A stretch of 64,000 nt of DNA from Cardiocondyla obscurior (Eukaryota; Arthropoda; Insecta; Hymenoptera; Formicidae). Under the pieces are notes generated by a model, which saw nothing but the letters and a program-made list of their open reading frames with translations, searched no databases and was not told where the DNA came from. The stretch covers positions 4,267,501 to 4,331,500 of the forward strand of contig NC_091873.1 in NCBI RefSeq assembly GCF_019399895.1, in the 5' to 3' direction. The position numbers and the translations under genes are program-made. Positions 34,836 to 46,521 of this stretch are shown here, piece by piece (position 1 is the first letter of the stretch; every line of letters begins with the position of its first letter).

Positions 34836-37702
34836 TGTGGGGATGATCGAGGTGCCCTATGGATTATCCGCCGATACGCTGGTTTCGTTGATAATTTAGA
34901 GCCGATTACAATTTAAGAATTAACTCTTTCAATTCAAACTTTAATTAACTTAAATGTTACAATAGTTTGTCTCGTTAATCACCGAGAGATAAATACCGCT
35001 AGCCGGGAACTAAGGTGTCTGACGATATGTGTTGTCAGACTCTCACTGGTCTTAACACTACTAGTTTTCTCAAGAAAGAAAATATCTAAAACATTGAAGG
35101 GGAAAAATGTAGGCTCGCATATTTTACGCGATGCGCGTGAGGGGAGACGGCGCAGAGGCACGGAGACGCTGGTCCGTATGCGCAGGTCCGAACATAGGCG
35201 CGGGATTGCATGCATAGGCGCATACCTATAAAGGTATATATGTGGACGTTGACGGTGTCCAGCCGGCGCTACAAGTCGCGCAGAGTAAGGGAGTCACAAG
35301 TTAGGACAGAAAGGCAAACACTTGACAGATCACAATTAACAATCAAATATATTTAACAAATAAGTAAAGATAATAACACGCGATAATAAACACAATAAAA
35401 AGTAACATACAAATAATAAAGAGAAGTAGTCTTCTCATTTGAGAAAATAAAAGCGGGTCGGTATAGACCGCGTCGACTTATCTGTATTCCGCAGCGGCGG
35501 AAGGATGCTGTCAGCAGCAGACGCAAGGAACTCGCAGTTCGCAGTTTGCGGTTCGCAGTTCGTGATTCGCAGTTCGCAGTTCGTGATTCGCAGTTTGCAG
35601 TTCGTGATTCGCAAAAGGCCTGACCAGGCTTGGGCACGCAGAGTAATTCGCACGTATGCACTCGATGCACAAACTAGAACGCGATCGACAGAATAAAGTA
35701 TAAAGTGTCGTGGAAGACTACAGCTCAGCGATGCGCTCGCTCTGAAACTCGGAGGGACTCTGAGGGCTCGACTGACGCAACGAGCCTACAGAGCTATTGT
35801 CTAAAGAAAGTAAATCGGGAGAGTCCCGGGAGATTAACCGTAATCAACCGGGGAAGTCCCGAGACAAAAGCTGATGTCGGACTATGACCATGAAGTAACT
35901 AATATTAAAAGAAAGGCCGCGGGATTAAAATTTGTTTCCTCTTCCGGACGGCCGGTAAAGTATGAGGTGGCGTCATCCGGCGTGTGACGTCGGAGGGATC
36001 CGCCACATATATACTGTGACGTGGCGGCTTTGGCTGCTTCGTCACAGCTTCCCGCGGCCGTCACAAACGCAGCGGCGCTGGACGAGCCGCAATAGCGTAG
36101 AAAGCGGAAAGGAGCGCGGGAATCTCTGGAGGGTCCGTATTTGGTTTTGAGGCGGTAATTAACGATCGCGGTGCTGGATTCTGTTGCTGTCGTATGTTAT
36201 CGAGAGTACCGACCGTCCTCGCCGCGGGAGGAGCGAAAGGAGCGGACCATAGGCGGAGGCGCAAACTTCCGGAAGAAAGGGTGACCGGATACGGGCCCGG
36301 GATGGGAGGCCACCCATCCCGAGAGCCGTGGAGGAGGCTTGTCGCCTACACCTTTCAACGCCGAAAACAACCTACGGGGGAATTGTTGCGACAACGGACT
36401 ATCCGAAACCCGCGCCAACCGGCTAATACCGATAGGGCTCTGTGAGGGCAGCGGCTTCCGCGGGAAATCGGCAACGTAGCGCGGAAAAATCCGCGAGGCG
36501 CGAGAGTGGGGATACGCCGGGCCTCGTACCGAAAATTCGCACGGTCCTCGCTATCTTCCGTGTAGACCGGCGTAATAGACAGACGATAGGCGAGAACTAG
36601 CGAACGATAGCGAGAGTGAGCCGAGACAACTGGGGCGAGCGAGAGCGAGAGAGAGGGTGCAAGAGAGAGCGAGGACGACTTAAGGGTCAGGACGTGCTTA
36701 TTCGGTGAGATCTTCCACCCCCATTGCGGAATTATCATATTGTACAGCCCTCCGTCTCCCGGAGAGACCAACGCGGATTTAGACGATACCCGGCCACGTA
36801 AAACGGGCACGCGGGCCCGTTAGATTATTTTGGTGGACCCTTGTCGCGAGGCAAGGACGTAACGTTCGAGAGCGGCAGCCGACGGGCGTCTAAAAGCCGG
36901 TGGTTGGACCCAGCGAGAAACTCTAGGACGGTTTATTTGCGCTGATTGATTTGATTATTGGTGAGGCTTTCGTACGTCGGGTCCACACGGAGAGCCCTCG
37001 GCAGCGGGCGAGGTCGGGAAAGAGATCCCGCGATATCGTTTACGACAGGCGATCTTACGCGTACATTCTGTTGTGTTGTGGTGTCCCGCGGAGATACGCC
37101 GCGTGCACGGGAGACGCGTGGCACCAAAACAGTCAGGGCCGACGCGGGATAGTTAAGAAAACGCGAGCTCTAAATGAATTAATTGTTAGCGATTTTGGTA
37201 TGATTCAATCGACGATTTGATCAGGGTAGTATCGCGGCGCTCGATCGCGTCTATCTTCTTTCCTTTATGATTCAATTGCATTCTTTTTCTTTGTCATTTT
37301 TTTGTAATAAACGGCGTGTTTGTTCACTGGATTTTTGGGGTGTCGCGTAACCTTTATTTTGTGTCGTCGTCTCCGTCTGTCCGAAAATTCCGTCTGTAAT
37401 ACCCCGCTCCTCTCCGTTCGGATGAGCTAGCCCCCGGGCGTGACGGCCGTCTGAGTTTGCTGTGAATTATTAAGAGAACAAGACATTCGTGAATAGAATC
37501 GACACGGCTGGACCCGTGCCTGGCGCCCAAAACTATCGCGTTATCGGCTTACGCCGTCCCGCGCCGGGATACGGCCGAGGTACCGCGACCCCTCCTCCCT
37601 CCTTACCCCTCGTGTCATGACGGTGCACGGATTTTCCGTCCGTGCACGGCCGTCTCTTTTGTTCGCGACTCTCCTCCGCGAGGAGGAGAGGCAATGTCGT
37701 GA
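34836..37702. mobile_element. GC-rich 2.9-kb insertion, LTR-like parts
   Basis: It interrupts the AT-rich THAP surroundings. Likely ends are TGTGGGGATG (34836) and GTCGTGACA (37702). Inside are a TATA-like CCTATAAAGG near 35226, a minisatellite at 35528-35613, and CCTGGCGCCCAAAAC near 37519, which resembles a gypsy primer-binding site. I found no RT, gag or integrase motif; the ORFs on both strands are GC-driven. It is possibly a large LTR with some internal sequence. Confidence 0.4.
35528..35613. repeat. Minisatellite of GTTCGCAG/GTTCGTGATTCGCA units
   Basis: About ten short units in an irregular array of 8-bp and 14-bp words. Overlapping ORFs on both strands (for example CESRTANCESRTA) simply reflect the repeat. 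Confidence 0.75.
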
Positions 37703-37724
37703 CAATACATAAATGTCTATATAA

Positions 37725-38054
37725 TTGTTTTGTAAGAAAAATATCTGCTACGTACTAAATATTATAATTTGTATTTTTTTCAGAAAAATTTCTGGTGAAA
37801 ATAATTGTAATAAAAAAATAAAATTTTGCAATAATTACAAAACCGATTGGGTTTTACGTAAGGACTTTGTTTTCAATGAATCTTGGGAGAGATTTATTAG
37901 ATTTTGTCAATGTCAAAAACGCATAAGAAATGGCATACGACAACAAAATTTTAAAAAAGAAAAAAAAATTAATATTTTAAGTAAATACAAAAAAGAATTT
38001 TTGAAGAAACAAATAGTTGCTCCTAAATACTTGCAGGTTTTTATTAACACTTAA
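37725..38054 (+). pseudogene. Lys/Asn-rich frame, possible continuation of the P-type element
   Basis: An open frame of 109 codons, AT-rich, with WVLRKDFVFNESWERFIRF. No known domain is recognised. It resumes the same base composition as the THAP remnant on the other side of the GC-rich insertion. Assignment is inference only. Confidence 0.3.
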
Positions 38055-38592
38055 TTAAATAATTACCCAAATAGCACATCTAAAGAATAACTAAAATATA
38101 ATTTAAGGACGTTTAAAAAACTACATATCTTAAATAAATTTAAAGAATATCTCAAATCTATTATTGAATATTCTATCGTCTAATATTCTTTTAGAGTGTT
38201 TTCAAAACATTTTTTGAGTTTATATACTGTATGAGCATCTTATTGTCTGTTTAGATATCTTTAAGTTACCTCTAACCAATCTATTTGTGCCATTTGAGTA
38301 TCCCTATTATAAAACTTTGAAAAAGTTATGATTTGAATAATTCTGTTTTTTCTACATAATACAAAAAAAAATATAATTATTCCCATCAGAAACCTTTTCA
38401 AAGTTATGTCAGGTACTTTGATTAACTTTATTATTACATTTTTACATTAGTAATTATTAAAAATTTTTTATATTTAAAATCTTTATATATACATTATGTT
38501 TTAGAATTATTACAAACTTCAATTGTATTGTGCATTTCAAAATTTTTTTCTTTTTTACTTGCTTTTAAAATCTTTTCTAAAATTTACCTCAA
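38055..38592. other. AT-rich spacer
   Basis: No ORF, repeat partner or RNA gene seen. Confidence 0.4.
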
Positions 38593-39440
38593 TGTTACGT
38601 CTCCTACTCCACATCTCTTTTTTTCGACACATATTAGAAAATGTAGTTAAGGGGAGGTATATCGTACTCCATTGAAGCACAAAGAGAAGACCTTTTTTAG
38701 AACCTTTTTAGAACCTTTTTAGAACCTTTTAGAACCTTTCAGAAAGACAATTCTTAAAGCTAAAAATATCCGGTACTGCATATTGCGAGAAAACATATAA
38801 AAAACATATAACAAATTGTAAACGGGCGCCAACGAGACCCAGATAAAAAAAACTTGTCTGGACATGAAAAAGAAATCAAACTTAAAGACCCGTAAATATT
38901 TCAAACTTTTATTAAAATGTCCACCGTAGAAAAAGGCTTTAAGAAGAAAAAATAACTTTTTTTAAAAATGTAATTGCACAGTGGATCCTAAGCCTTAGAA
39001 AAACCAAGGGCGCGAGAGTCCCGTAATTACCGGAATGTGTCGTACGGACAAAAGCAATAAAATTCAGGCAACACAATATGTCATGCCGATAGTAAAAGTT
39101 TTCTAGCCGTTTTTCTAAAAATGTTAACAACATTCTGGAAGGTTCGAAAGGGATGACTCGCTAAGGCGGAGCTTCTTATAAACATTTATTTCGAAAACCA
39201 ATGGATATCGGGAACTCCTCACCAAAATCTAGAAACTAAGGGCGAAAACTTAGAAATTTAAGAAACAGAGAAGAGATGAACGCAAGTACCCAATAATTGT
39301 AAAACAGGAAAAGTGGAGGAACAGGCTCGGCAAATGAAAGTTTTGAGTTTCGGAAAAATGAAAATTCGGCAATAGCCCTCCCCTTTTCCGAGCTTATAAA
39401 ATATTTATTGTACAACCGGTATCTCTGTCGAAATTCTCGT
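38593..39440 (+). repeat. LTR-like promoter repeat, third copy
   Basis: Begins TGTTACGTC, shares ACTCCACATCTC, GGATATCGGGAACTCCTCACC and CCCTTTTCCGAGCTTATAAAA with 5025-5775 and diverges soon after the TATA box (39395-39401). An AATAAA follows at about 39519. A short tandem array (TTTTAGAACCT, five units) lies at 38691-38742. There is no coding region attached. Confidence 0.65.
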
Positions 39441-39662
39441 TCATTGTAAAGTTCAAACGGATTTATTCTATCCCGAAAAACTCTTGATTCGCAATTATGT
39501 AATGCATTTACTTCCCGAATAAAAATTTGGTTTTAAATAAAATACATTATTAAATTTTAAATTATTAGTTATATTTATTTTAATAATTTTATAAAAATAT
39601 ACAAAAAAACTATATAAAATATAATAAATAAAAAAAATAACATTATAATATATTTTATAATA

Positions 39663-39949
39663 AACTTTACGCAAGAGGAGAAAACAAAAATTTTACAATT
39701 CATAAAGGATAATACAACGATTATGGAGGATAAAAGCAGCAACGCCAAAGCTCAAAATGCGAAGAAACAAAAATGGAAGGAATTAGGCGAATTAATGAGA
39801 GCAACAAGATCGGTAAGAAGTTGGGAGGAATTACGATCTGCCTATCATCGTTGGAAAGTGGCAGCAAAAATAAACAATCAAAATTTTAAAGGGGAAGTAC
39901 AAAAGAAAGTTGACCACGAAACATTAAATTTGTTATGTACATGCTTATA
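39663..39949 (+). pseudogene. Myb/SANT-like fragment, inverted copy
   Basis: The + strand frame (FTQEEKTKILQFIKDN, then KWKELGELMRATRS, LRSAYHRWKVAAK) is closely similar to the first exon of the minus-strand gene at 40516-40922. It lacks an ATG at the equivalent position and is cut after the SANT-like fold. It forms an inverted duplicate with that gene. Confidence 0.7.
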
Positions 39950-39979
39950 AATTTTGATACCGAATTATTCACTTTAAAA

Positions 39980-40922
39980 TTTTTTTATACGTAACATTAA
40001 TTCTTTCATTTCTAAATCGTGTAACTCTTTTTTTTGTTTTTGTTCTGCCAAAAGAAGAGCAATCTTTGTTTCGTGTTCGACTTTCATGTACTCCATGCCT
40101 TATCGTGTTTTTCCTTCTGGAGTGCGAATAATGCTTCCTCGTACGCAGTCATCTCTTTCTTCTTTTTTTTGGCAGCCGGTGGGTTAATAGCCAACAAGGA
40201 CGGTGTTGTTGTCCTTGTTGGTGTCTCTTCCAGAATCGTGGTAAAGGGACCCGGCTGCTCCTGAGTTCCCAATGTTGATGACTGCGTATTTTTAAGCGTC
40301 TCCAGAAGGATGAAAGATCTGAAACAAGTAATAAATAATAAAATAATAAAAACTTTTATTAATAGTGATAAAATTATAAAATTTATCTTAAATATACTTT
40401 ACCCAGTAGTAGGGTCCAATATTAACTCTTCATCCCAAAACTCTTCGGTAATTGTTGGACCGCTGCTTCTCTGTAACAAATATTATTATATTATTAGTGT
40501 CATATATTTATATATCATATTTTATTATTTTTATATAAAACTTGGCCATTACTGTCGTGGATGTTTTGATCCATTTCAAAGTCCTCAAGACAGATATCGC
40601 AGATAGCGTGATCTGTCTCTGAGGGCGTTGAAACGGATGTTCCACCGCCAGTGCCCTTTAAGTGCTTCTTGTATGCACTTATTGATTTTTTTGCTGCTAC
40701 TTTCCAGCGCTGATAGGCAGATCGTAATTCCTTCCAACTTCTTGCCGATCCTGTTGCTCTCATTAATTCGCCTAATTTCTTCCATTTTTGTATCTTCGCA
40801 TTTTGAACTTTGGCGTTGCTGCTTTTATCCTCCATAATCGTTGCATTATCCTTTACAAATTGTAAAATTTTTGTTTTTGCTTCTTGCGTAAAGTTCTCTC
40901 TTTTTTTCTGTTTTTCAGCCAT
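39980..40922 (-). pseudogene. Myb/SANT-like (zeste-like) transposon protein gene, four parts
   Basis: Minus strand. Exon 1 (40922 to about 40530) starts MAEKQKKRENFTQEAKTKI and contains a Myb/SANT-like DNA-binding fold with W and LRSAYQRWK, as in regulatory protein zeste-like and Harbinger accessory proteins. Exon 2 (40470-40403) is bounded by TTTGTTACAG and GG|GTAAAG; exon 3 (from 40318) follows TTGTTTCAG. The reading frame from exon 2 into exon 3 is continuous (PTTGSFILLE). It ends in a helical, charged tail (ALLLAEQKQKKELHDLEMK) that is one frame off near 40098, so a one-base loss broke the gene. The first intron donor is weak (GTTTTA). Confidence 0.6.
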
Positions 40923-41551
40923 CTAAAACATAAAATACGTTTTAATTAAATATTATTTTTTCAGATTATTACCTTTTTTAATCGTTTAAGTGCTAGAATA
41001 ATTGTAAAAATGATATTGTAGAAAGCGGATAAATTAGACACCGCGTACATTTATATAAAGCCTTATTTATTTCGTTCGTCCGATCGGCGATCTACGTGAC
41101 CAACACGTGATGTTTCTTTTGAATACGTTTTATACCCGCGTACTCGGGAAGACGACGAGTCGTGTAAAAAAAACTTTCAAAATAAAATCAGACAACACGG
41201 TACATCGATTGTGATTCCGCGGAAAATAACTTGTAATAAAAAAAGATTGTATTACCATTTTACAATATCGCGATGTACATTATTATTAACATTATTAACA
41301 ATATTCGGTATAAAATATTAAAACTGTTTGCGATCATTTATAGCACTTAAACGATTATTATAGTTGTTTCATTTACACATACTTACTTTGCTTATAAACT
41401 TGCTTCGTACTTGCAGCAACAACAGAACACAACAGACTGATCATAAATATCACATTTAACTTGGCGCATTATTCGCAATACACTAGTTTGCGGCATTGAA
41501 CGCAAAATAATTAAGATAGATAACATGGTACACATAAATGTACCTCTATCT
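40923..41551. other. AT-rich sequence downstream of the zeste-like gene's start
   Basis: No gene recognised. It would contain the promoter of the minus-strand zeste-like gene, but no clear TATA box stands out. Confidence 0.35.
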
Positions 41552-41638
41552 TAAAGGTGCCTCTAAATGTGTGGGTAGAATACGAGCGACTTTAGCAGCG
41601 CGCCTCTAAAGTTGGTCACATATTTAGAGGCGCCTTTA
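41552..41638. repeat. Short hairpin with CCTCTAAA units
   Basis: TAAAGGTGCCTCTAAATGTGTG (41552-41573 region) pairs with CACATATTTAGAGGCGCCTTTA (41617-41638). Further CCTCTAAA words lie at 41603 and 41646. It could be the terminal or sub-terminal repeat of the DNA transposon that carried the zeste-like gene. Confidence 0.5.
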
Positions 41639-41719
41639 TAAAAGCCCCTCTAAAAGTGAGCTTAGAATACAGGCCATTGTTTACCATGTTTCGTCGTGGA
41701 ACACTGTAGAATAACTAAC

Positions 41720-42203
41720 TGTTGTAACTCAACTTCTAGCAACAAGGGCTTGATGGATTCTTTGTGCGTCCGAGTTAACAACCGGAGCATAACAGATTGT
41801 CCAATCTTGTGGAATTTGCCAAACACCTATGATTTGCACTTTTGCAAGACGCATTGCGAAGCGGAAGGCACTCAAGAACGGTCGTCTTCCGTCGCGAAAA
41901 TCGGCTGACTATTGCAATTCACCGTAGCAACAGTCGCCAATATAACGCGCGAGCTGACAGCCCGCACGGATCAGTCAAAATGCACGATTCAGTAGCACGT
42001 AACCCTAACCAGTACGCGTCAGACGATATCTCAGTCCGCGACGATACTGTTGTAAACGGATACCAACCGGGAGTGACTGTAGATAAATAAATACTTGAAC
42101 ACTTTACTTAAAATACGCACTTTATTCGAAATTTTTACGGATGCTTGCCACGAATTCGTTTAATCCCATAGGTCAGATCCCGTGCACCGGCCGCGGTGCA
42201 ACA
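41720..42203 (+). repeat. Solo LTR with TAAC target duplication
   Basis: 484 bp, begins TGTTGTAACTCAACTTC and ends CCGGCCGCGGTGCAACA. Flanked on both sides by TAAC (41716-41719 and 42204-42207), the 4-bp duplication usual for gypsy/errantivirus elements. Its start resembles the LTR at 23708-24237 (TGTTGTAACTCGG) and its end resembles that LTR and the one at 11338. AATAAA lies at 42087. There is no internal region, so it is a recombined remnant. Confidence 0.85.
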
Positions 42204-42859
42204 TAACTTTTTCCCTAATTTTTTAAAACGTTAGCGTGTAATTTCTTATTATTTTTTATTCAAAATGTTGTTACAGTATAATTAATTTATAGATCATTAT
42301 TATTTGTTGTGTAATATACAATAATATTTTACTTACTTTTAAGAGTAGACTCTATTTCGCAAATTAAAAAAATCTGTTTTCTTTGATTCTTTATGAATTT
42401 TTGCAAATATATCGTTTTATCTGCGTTGTGTGCTCCATGTGTTACTCATGCGAAGGTTACTTTTCACCTAGATTGTAATTGCAAAGTAGGGGAGACCGGG
42501 GCAAGTAGACCTACTTTTCACATTTTTTTTTTTTTTAAAGACATAAAGTTAATAAAAAAAACTTCAATGTTTTATCAGAGTACTCCATTTAAAAAAAACT
42601 CAAGATTTTTTGAAAACCTGTAAAATAAATTACAAAAAAGTTTAAAGTGATTCTTCAATCACACTTTTGTTAGCCAACCTGCTCCGTATGCGGGGCCATG
42701 CGTCTGGGGTAAGTTGGTCGATAATAATAAAAATGAATTTTTAAATGAAACACAAGAAATAACGATATTCTTGATATTTAATGAAAAATATAACTGGAGA
42801 AAAGTAACTGGAAAAGTAACTGGAGAACTTTATACGTATATATTTTTATTAATTATAAA

Positions 42860-42985
42860 AAACATTAAGTTATTAAAAACATTAAACATTAAAACATTAA
42901 ACATTAAACATTAAATTGATAACATTAACATTAAAACATTAAACATTAAACATTTTAACATTTAACATTAAACATTAAGTTTAAA
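42860..42985. repeat. (ACATTAAA)n-like simple repeat
   Basis: Irregular array of ACATTAA words inside the transposon, in its 3' half. Confidence 0.7.
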
Positions 42986-43066
42986 TTTTTTTTTAGTTTT
43001 TCAGTTTTTTTCTTTTTTGGTTTTTTATTTTTATCTTTGGTTTCGTGAGTATTATCTTTCAGCTTT

Positions 43067-44145
43067 GAAACATTCGTGGTACCCTTCGCGATATAGCTCG
43101 TCGGGTTTTGAGGTACGAGTGGAATGACCGAGACTTGAGTGAACGCAAAAATAAAAGTAATTTATTTTACCAGAAAAGATAACAGAAATTTAATAATGAT
43201 ATTTACAAAGAAAAAAAATATAAATTTTAATAGATATAAAGACTTGAAAAACTGGTTTACACAAAGAGAATAGAACCCGCGCTGTGGGTAGTCGGGCCGA
43301 CCAGGCCAGGGAAGTAATTTCCTATCGTTGAGTACAAAACGGGCCTTACAGGCCGGCCGCACGTTCAGAGTTCCGCGGTCGCGGGTCGATATTACAGTTT
43401 CAGTAATGGCCGTCCAGGCCGTGCCGCACGGACAAAGTTCCGCGGTCGCGAGTCGGTAGTGCAAAGTACAGAATGGCCGTCCGGCCGTGTCAAACGGACA
43501 GAGTTTCGCGGTCGCGGATTATCGGCGCAGTGTACAAACTTGTCAAAGGGTCCGGAACCGGGTGGGCCCGACCGAAGGAAGGCTCGGGAGCGCCCGAGTC
43601 CGGGAGGCAGTGTAGTCAGAGACCGAAAGAGCCCGGTCGAAGGAGGGCTCGGGAGCGCCCGAGTCCTGGAGGCAGCGGTGTAGGAGGCCGGGAGAGTCCA
43701 GCCACAGGAAGGCTCGGGAGCGCCCGAGTCCTGGAGGCAGCGGTGTCGAAGGCCGGGTGAGCCCGGTCGAGGAAGGCTCGGGAGCGCCCGAGTCCTAGCG
43801 GTAGCGATGGGGTTTCGAGAGCCGGATAAGCCCGGTCGAGGAAGACTTGGAAGCACCCAAGTCCTGGTGGGAAGGTTGCTGGAGTGCTCTCCAGCGAGGA
43901 AAAGGTGCTTCTCTCGCGCTCGGACCGGCTTATATAGCCGTTGGCTCGAGGGAGGGGAAAACCCCTTCCCGAGCCGATGGTAGCGGTGCGCGGCGTGGGC
44001 GGTTGGTCGGCACGTGTTACCGGCTGCGGGCGGTTGGTCAGTCCGCGCTACATGGTGTTGATAATTCGGGGAGGACCGCGCTTGTTTAAACTGAGATCGC
44101 GGCGCGGTTGCTAAACCCCGAATAAAATATTCGTGGCCTAAGGTC
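43067..44145. mobile_element. 1.08-kb GC-rich insertion in the Tigger element
   Basis: Flanked by the octamer TCAGCTTT (43059-43066 and 44146-44153). Removing the insert rejoins a Lys-rich C-terminal reading frame of the transposase. GC content is far higher than in the host element. The ends show no clear inverted repeat. It contains the minisatellite at 43581 and only GC-driven ORFs. Confidence 0.6.
43581..43865. repeat. Minisatellite, five units of 64-69 bp
   Basis: GGCTCGGGAGCGCCCGAGTC recurs at 43581, 43646, 43711 and 43775, and as GACTTGGAAGCACCCAAGTC at 43844. Each core is itself a small palindrome. Overlapping ORFs on both strands are repeat translations. Confidence 0.85.
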
Positions 44146-44147
44146 TC

Positions 44148-45466
44148 AGCTTTCTTTTCTTATTTTGCGCTTTAATAATTTGTTGTTTTTCCTCTGCTAA
44201 TTTATTTCTCACTGGAGAATTTGTTAATATAGCAGATTTCCTTTGTCGCCTTTGTTTTCGCTTAGGATTTCTTTTTTGAACTTTAGGCAATAATTTTAAA
44301 GTTTCTAAATTACTATTATTTAAACTGGAAGTCTTTGGTTTATCAGTTATAGGTTCACATTGTTCACATTCTTTCTACACTTTCAATATTAGGACTTTGA
44401 GATGTTGGTTGTTTTGAAACTTCTGAAAGGGGGCGATCTGTATTAAATCCTGGTAAAAAATTAGATTCTTTAAAAATATTATTATTAAATGGGCAAATTC
44501 CTGTTGCTTTAAAGCCCGCTGCGATGTTTTTCAAAGATAGTGCCAAGGGCAAAGCTAATTTAACGATCTCAGGAATATCATAAATTGTCATGGTTCTACC
44601 AGGATTGTTTGTAATCCAGTTATCATAAAAACTGTTATAATAATGCTTTAAAGGACCACATACACTTCTATCTAGTGGTTGAAGTTTATGCGTACAATGG
44701 GGAGGAAATGATAGCATACATATTCCATTATTTCTTGCATAATCAATTGCCTCTATGGACAGATGTGATTGATAATTATCTAACAGCAGAAGAACAGGTT
44801 TTTCTTTTGAACATTTAACGTTTTTAACAAAGTGTTGTAAAAAGAAACAAAAATGGTCTTCTTTCATCCACCCTGAAGGATTAGCACATCCCACACTTCC
44901 TAAAGGAGCATTATTTAAAAAATGAGAGTGATATTTATTGCGTGGAAAAATAAAAAATGGTGGAGTACTGTTTCCAGTGGCTGAGACCGCAAGCATTAGG
45001 GTTACTAGAGTGCCACGTTCAGCAGATGTTATTCTTCCAATTTGTTTTAAACCTTTATGAGCAACAACTTTATTGGGCTTCTGTACTGTTGTTAAGCCAG
45101 TTTCATCAGCATTCCAAATATCTGATGCTGTAAATTGATTTTTTTCCATAACAAGTTTCAAATTTTGAAAAAAAGAATTGACATTATGTCTATTGAACGA
45201 TGAAACTCTGGCCAAGCTTGAAGCTTCTGGGACTCTGATTGAAATACTGTATTTATATTTTTTCATGAACAATGTAAACCAATCGACCTCAGCTAACTTA
45301 TTATTGATCCAATTTTGTGGCATATTTAATTTAAGAAACTGTGCATAGCTAAAGGCCAGTTATCTAATTTTTTTAGGCGATAAACCAAAATAAATATCTG
45401 CACATTTTATAATATAATCAAGCAAATTTTTCTTTTGTTTATCAGAAAATATCTGTAACAGTATAT

Positions 45467-45498
<32 letters not shown>

Positions 45499-45748
45499 TT
45501 TTAACCTTTTTATGTTTAGAATATCCAGCTACAATTCTAACAGTTTCAGTAGAATTGCTTTGCCATTTTTCCAAATCTTCCAAAAAAATTTTCGAGCAAT
45601 ATCTTGTAAGACTTCGAATAGGAATCCCAAAATTATGTGATGTTTGATTTACAGAAATTCGATTATATTTAATGGCATGTACAGCTCGAAAGACGACATC
45701 GGCAGGAGTAGAAGCTCTATTATTCTTTCTTACATAATTTCGAACCAT
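44148..45748 (-). pseudogene. pogo/Tigger (jerky-like) transposase
   Basis: Minus strand. The N-terminal exon (45748-45488) starts MVRNYVRKNNRASTPADVVF, a helix-turn-helix DNA-binding segment. A likely intron with an (AAATA)n tract (donor AAG|GTTAAA near 45505, acceptor TGTTACAG near 45456) leads to the DDE_1 domain at 45323-44364, with IWNADETGLT (first Asp), LLLLDNYQSHLS (second Asp) and FPPHCTHKLQPLDRSV (third). A stop at KKIR*LAF (about 45380) and a 2-bp deletion near 44366 break the frame. The C-terminal frame resumes to about 44148 with RKSAILTNSPV. It would cut and paste the 42489-46211 element, but this copy is inactive. Confidence 0.8.
45466..45502. repeat. (TTTA)n microsatellite
   Basis: About nine TTTA units inside the presumed transposase intron. 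Confidence 0.85.
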
Positions 45749-46299
45749 TTTGTTCTATAAAAAATATTGATGAGATATTAAACTATGTAATTATCTATCT
45801 ATTATTTGATCGGCCAACTTGCCCCAAAAAAAATCGGCCAACATGCCCCAACGGTATACTTTAATTACAAAAATACGCCAATAATATTAAAAATTGTAAT
45901 AAAAAAAATAAAAATTTGTAAATAAAAAAAAACATTCTTTATAACCTATATTAAGTATAAATGTCAAATTATTATTTTTAAAAAAGTCATCCAATTTTTT
46001 CTAAATTTATATTGACCGAGTGACATATAAGAAATATTTTAAATTTACGTGTAACCGCAGGGAATGTTGCTTTACGATTGTAAATCAAAACATGCGTTTT
46101 TCAAACAATTATATGTAACTAATAACAACGGCGTTGCTTTTATTTAAAAAATAAAAAAGTTATTTACAGTTGGCCAACCTGCTCCGTATGCCAACTTGCC
46201 CCGGTCTTCCCTACACAATAAATATCTTATAAGTATACTGTTACACAGTTCAAACATCAGTCTAGTTAACCCTAAAATTCAAAATACTTAAAAAAAAAT

Positions 46300-46521
46300 G
46301 TAATTTTTCGATTTTTGGTCAGCTTTTCGGAATTTGATCGCACTGTGCGTCGCCTGTTGCGCTCACTCACTCGCAGCTTCTTTGTCGCTTTTACGCTAGA
46401 CATTTTAATTTTTATTTCAACAACGGTTACGAATTTTACAGAATTGTACATGACTTTTCATTTTAAATTATTATTGTATATCCACAAATTTCAGGAGTGA
46501 TCTACAAAACCAGACACCTTG
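46300..46521. mobile_element. Half of a hairpin element
   Basis: Contains the CTCACTCACTCGCAGCTTCTTTGTCGC arm (positions 46360-46386), TTCAACAACGGTTACGAATTTT and the terminal CAGACACCTTG followed by TA. This is the right arm and end of the same family as 1052-1390. The left arm is gone. Confidence 0.65.

Larger units (their letters stand above)
42489..46211 (-). mobile_element. pogo/Tigger-type DNA transposon
   Basis: Terminal inverted repeats GGGGAGACCGGGGCAAGT (42489) and ACTTGCCCCGGTCTTCCC (ending 46211), each bordered by TA. Length is 3.72 kb including a 1.08-kb insertion. A second block, CCAACCTGCTCCGTATGC, repeats inside both ends (about 42674 and 46174). It encodes one transposase on the minus strand. 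Confidence 0.85.

Noticed and set aside
35353..35670. Cys/Glu/Ser repeat protein (CESRTAN units)
   Set aside because: It follows the minisatellite in several frames and has no flanking gene structure.
36355..36810. 151-codon minus-strand ORF
   Set aside because: GC-driven, Ser/Leu repeats from a GAGAGC-rich tract, no domain.
36800..37700. GC-rich block considered as rRNA
   Set aside because: I recognise no conserved rRNA segment; the primer-site-like CCTGGCGCCCAAAAC fits a retroelement better.
43392..43856. 154-codon Pro/Arg-rich ORF and its + strand counterparts
   Set aside because: They simply translate the five-unit minisatellite.
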